Assembly (NCBI GenBank): GCA_023430775.1
Contig: JAEYYY010000607.1
Coordinates: 1 to 13,868, forward strand
Direction of reading: 5' to 3'
From: Pseudomonadota bacterium
GTDB lineage: Bacteria; Myxococcota_A; Polyangia; Haliangiales; Haliangiaceae
Length of the DNA: 13,868 nt
Shown: positions 12,825-13,868 of the stretch, piece after piece
Numbering within the stretch: position 1 is the stretch's first letter
How the letters are laid out: each line of letters opens with the position of its first letter
The notes under the pieces: generated by a model
Databases searched by the model: none
Seen by the model: only the letters and a program-made list of their open reading frames with translations
What the model was told of the DNA's origin: nothing
Program-made: the position numbers and the translations under genes

Positions 12825-13361
12825 ATGAGCGAGTCGATCGATCAGGCCATCCGCCGCTTCGCCGGCGCACATGCAGATGTCGCCACGGCCATCGCGTGCG
12901 AGGGCACCTCGCTCGAGGCCACCACCTTCAACGTGGGCGGCAAGGCGTTCCTGTTCCTGCGCACCGTGGAGGGCGGCCAGGAGGTCCGGCTCAAGCTGGG
13001 CGCGTCGCGCGACGATGTCGCGAAGCTCGGGGAGCAGTGGCCCGACAGCTACTCGATCGGCTCGAGCGGCTGGGCGAAGCTGATCATCAGCGAGGAGCGG
13101 TCGCTCGAGCTGGTCGACAAGTGGATCGCCGAGAGCTACGCGCTCATCGCCACCGGCAAGGGTGGCGCCGCCGGCAAGGTCGGCTCGATGCCGCTCGCGA
13201 CCAGCGTGATGGCAAAGCCGGCGAAGAAGCCCGCGGCCAAGAAGAAGCCCGTCGCGAAGAAGAAGCCCGTCGCGAAGAAGCCCGTGGCCAAGAAGAAGCC
13301 CGTCGCGAAGAAGCAGCCGGCAGCGAAGAAGCAGCCCGCGGTGAAGAAGAAGCGTCGTTAA
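12825..13361 (+). CDS. MmcQ/YjbR-like protein with histone H1-like Lys/Ala/Pro tail
   Basis: 178 residues. Residues 1-110 fit an MmcQ/YjbR (CyaY-like) domain: 'EATTFNVGGKAFLFLRT', 'QEVRLKLGASRDDVAKLGE', 'YSIGSSGWAKLII' and 'LELVDKWIAESYALI'. Residues about 129-178 are a low-complexity basic tail built on the unit KPVAKK ('KPAKKPAAKKKPVAKK', ending 'VKKKRR'), like eukaryotic H1 tails and bacterial proteins such as AlgP or chlamydial HctB. The combination suggests non-specific DNA binding, which is inferred. It is divergent from puuD with a shared promoter region. Its TAA overlaps the TAA of the convergent LigD gene by three of four bases. It is the second YjbR-type protein in the window, here with the tail at the opposite end. 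Confidence 0.87.
   Translation: MSESIDQAIRRFAGAHADVATAIACEGTSLEATTFNVGGKAFLFLRTVEGGQEVRLKLGASRDDVAKLGEQWPDSYSIGSSGWAKLIISEERSLELVDKWIAESYALIATGKGGAAGKVGSMPLATSVMAKPAKKPAAKKKPVAKKKPVAKKPVAKKKPVAKKQPAAKKQPAVKKKRR
13210..13358 (+). repeat. Short degenerate tandem repeats encoding the Lys-rich tail
   Basis: About 150 bases of imperfect repeats on AAGAAGCCCGTCGCG (15 or 18 bases per unit), encoding KPVAKK-type units. Third positions vary between copies (GTCGCG, GTGGCC), which argues for an old repeat kept by protein-level selection, though near-identical copies at about 13246-13311 could still change number by slippage. Confidence 0.7.
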
Positions 13362-13868
13362 CGCTGGCCACGCAGCTGGGCGAGGGCAGGGGCCAGCTGG
13401 GTCGTACCGCCGAGGAGCGGCGCGGCGAGATCGCCGTGCTTGTCGAGCCGGTCGCGCAGCGTCTTCAGGTTGAACGCCTTGGGATCGAGCTTCGGCGTGA
13501 CCTCGTCCCAGCGCAGCGGCGTCGACACCGGCGCGCGATCCGCGGCACGCAGCGAGTACGGGCCGACCAGCGTCTTGGCCACGAACTGCTTGTGGTCGAG
13601 GAGGATCTTGCCCTGCCGCTTCTCCTTCTCGTTCTCGATCGTCACCTTGTCCGGCATCAACCGCAACAGCAGCTCGGCGACGCCACGACCGAACAGCTCG
13701 GCCTGCTCGAACGTGTGACCGGGCGCGAGCGGCACCAGGATGTGGATGCCGCGCTGCCCGGAGGTCTTGACCACGCTCGGCAGCTCGAGGAGCTCGAGCG
13801 TGCGGCGCACCGCGAGCGCGACCTCGATGGTGTCGGTCCACCAGGTGGTCTTGTCCCCGGGATCGAGA
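13358..13868 (-). CDS. LigD-type polymerase/primase domain (5' end beyond window)
   Basis: About 170 C-terminal residues are visible; the frame is open at the right edge and the gene starts outside it. The sequence matches the LigD PolDom family of archaeo-eukaryotic primase-like polymerases used in non-homologous end joining: 'LDPGDKTTWW', 'KTSGQRGIHILVPLAPG', 'KRQGKILLDHKQFVAKT' (with a probable catalytic Asp), 'GPYSLRAADRAPVSTPLRWD'. The gene ends soon after this domain, so any ligase or nuclease domain would have to be N-terminal or on another gene. The frame shows no interruption. Partners such as Ku or an ATP-dependent ligase may lie to the right. GTG 13810 is inside the domain and is not the start. 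Confidence 0.9.
   Translation of the reverse strand, partial: LDPGDKTTWWTDTIEVALAVRRTLELLELPSVVKTSGQRGIHILVPLAPGHTFEQAELFGRGVAELLLRLMPDKVTIENEKEKRQGKILLDHKQFVAKTLVGPYSLRAADRAPVSTPLRWDEVTPKLDPKAFNLKTLRDRLDKHGDLAAPLLGGTTQLAPALAQLRGQR

Noticed and set aside
12800..12826. ATG at 12826 as puuD start
   Set aside because: It adds nine residues not expected from family N-termini and would place the -10-like TATACT inside the coding region; kept only as an alternative.

Overview
The window looks like chromosome from a GC-rich Myxococcota (delta-proteobacterial) bacterium. The lineage is inferred from style, not from a marker gene: very high GC third positions, GTG starts, a PilZ-like protein joined to a helical 'ERLRNLPLAEQ...LLRNPALTAPEVARIA' domain of the myxobacterial kind, and Lys/Ala/Pro-rich tails. 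Coding density is very high and no stretch over 300 bases lacks a gene. I see no insertion sequence, phage gene or CRISPR array.

Layout. Plus strand 1-4126: the end of a FecR-domain protein, a PilZ-like protein, the housekeeping pair rph (RNase PH) and rdgB/HAM1 (NTP pyrophosphatase), then an unknown protein preceded by a short upstream ORF. Minus strand 4115-4191: tRNA-His(GTG) with its own promoter, its 3' end overlapping the convergent unknown gene. Minus strand 8958 to 4252: a ureide (urate breakdown) operon, allB (allantoinase) > alc-uraD fusion (allantoicase + OHCU decarboxylase) > uraH (HIU hydrolase) > a DUF6986 HpcH/HpaI aldolase-like protein. Plus strand 9052-10593: an unknown protein and an MmcQ/YjbR-family protein. 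Minus strand 12799 to 10553: puuD (membrane urate hydroxylase with a cytochrome c domain), a small outer-membrane-type protein, and a Rieske ferredoxin. Plus strand 12825-13361: a second MmcQ/YjbR protein with a histone-like tail. Minus strand 13868-13358: the C-terminal part of a LigD-type polymerase domain, running off the right edge.

How the genes work together. PuuD, UraH, UraD, AllB and Alc cover every step from urate to ureidoglycolate plus urea. No ureidoglycolate lyase or amidohydrolase of known type is present. The last operon gene encodes a citrate-lyase/malate-synthase-like protein that could act on ureidoglycolate or on the glyoxylate released from it.

Expression signals. Several first-of-transcript genes have a TAnnnT box 6-9 bases before the start codon and no usable Shine-Dalgarno sequence, so they are probably read as leaderless or nearly leaderless mRNAs. 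Internal genes instead use stop/start overlaps (rdgB, alc-uraD) or a clear Shine-Dalgarno (uraH). The two urate-pathway promoters (before allB and puuD) share the same 10-base -10 region.
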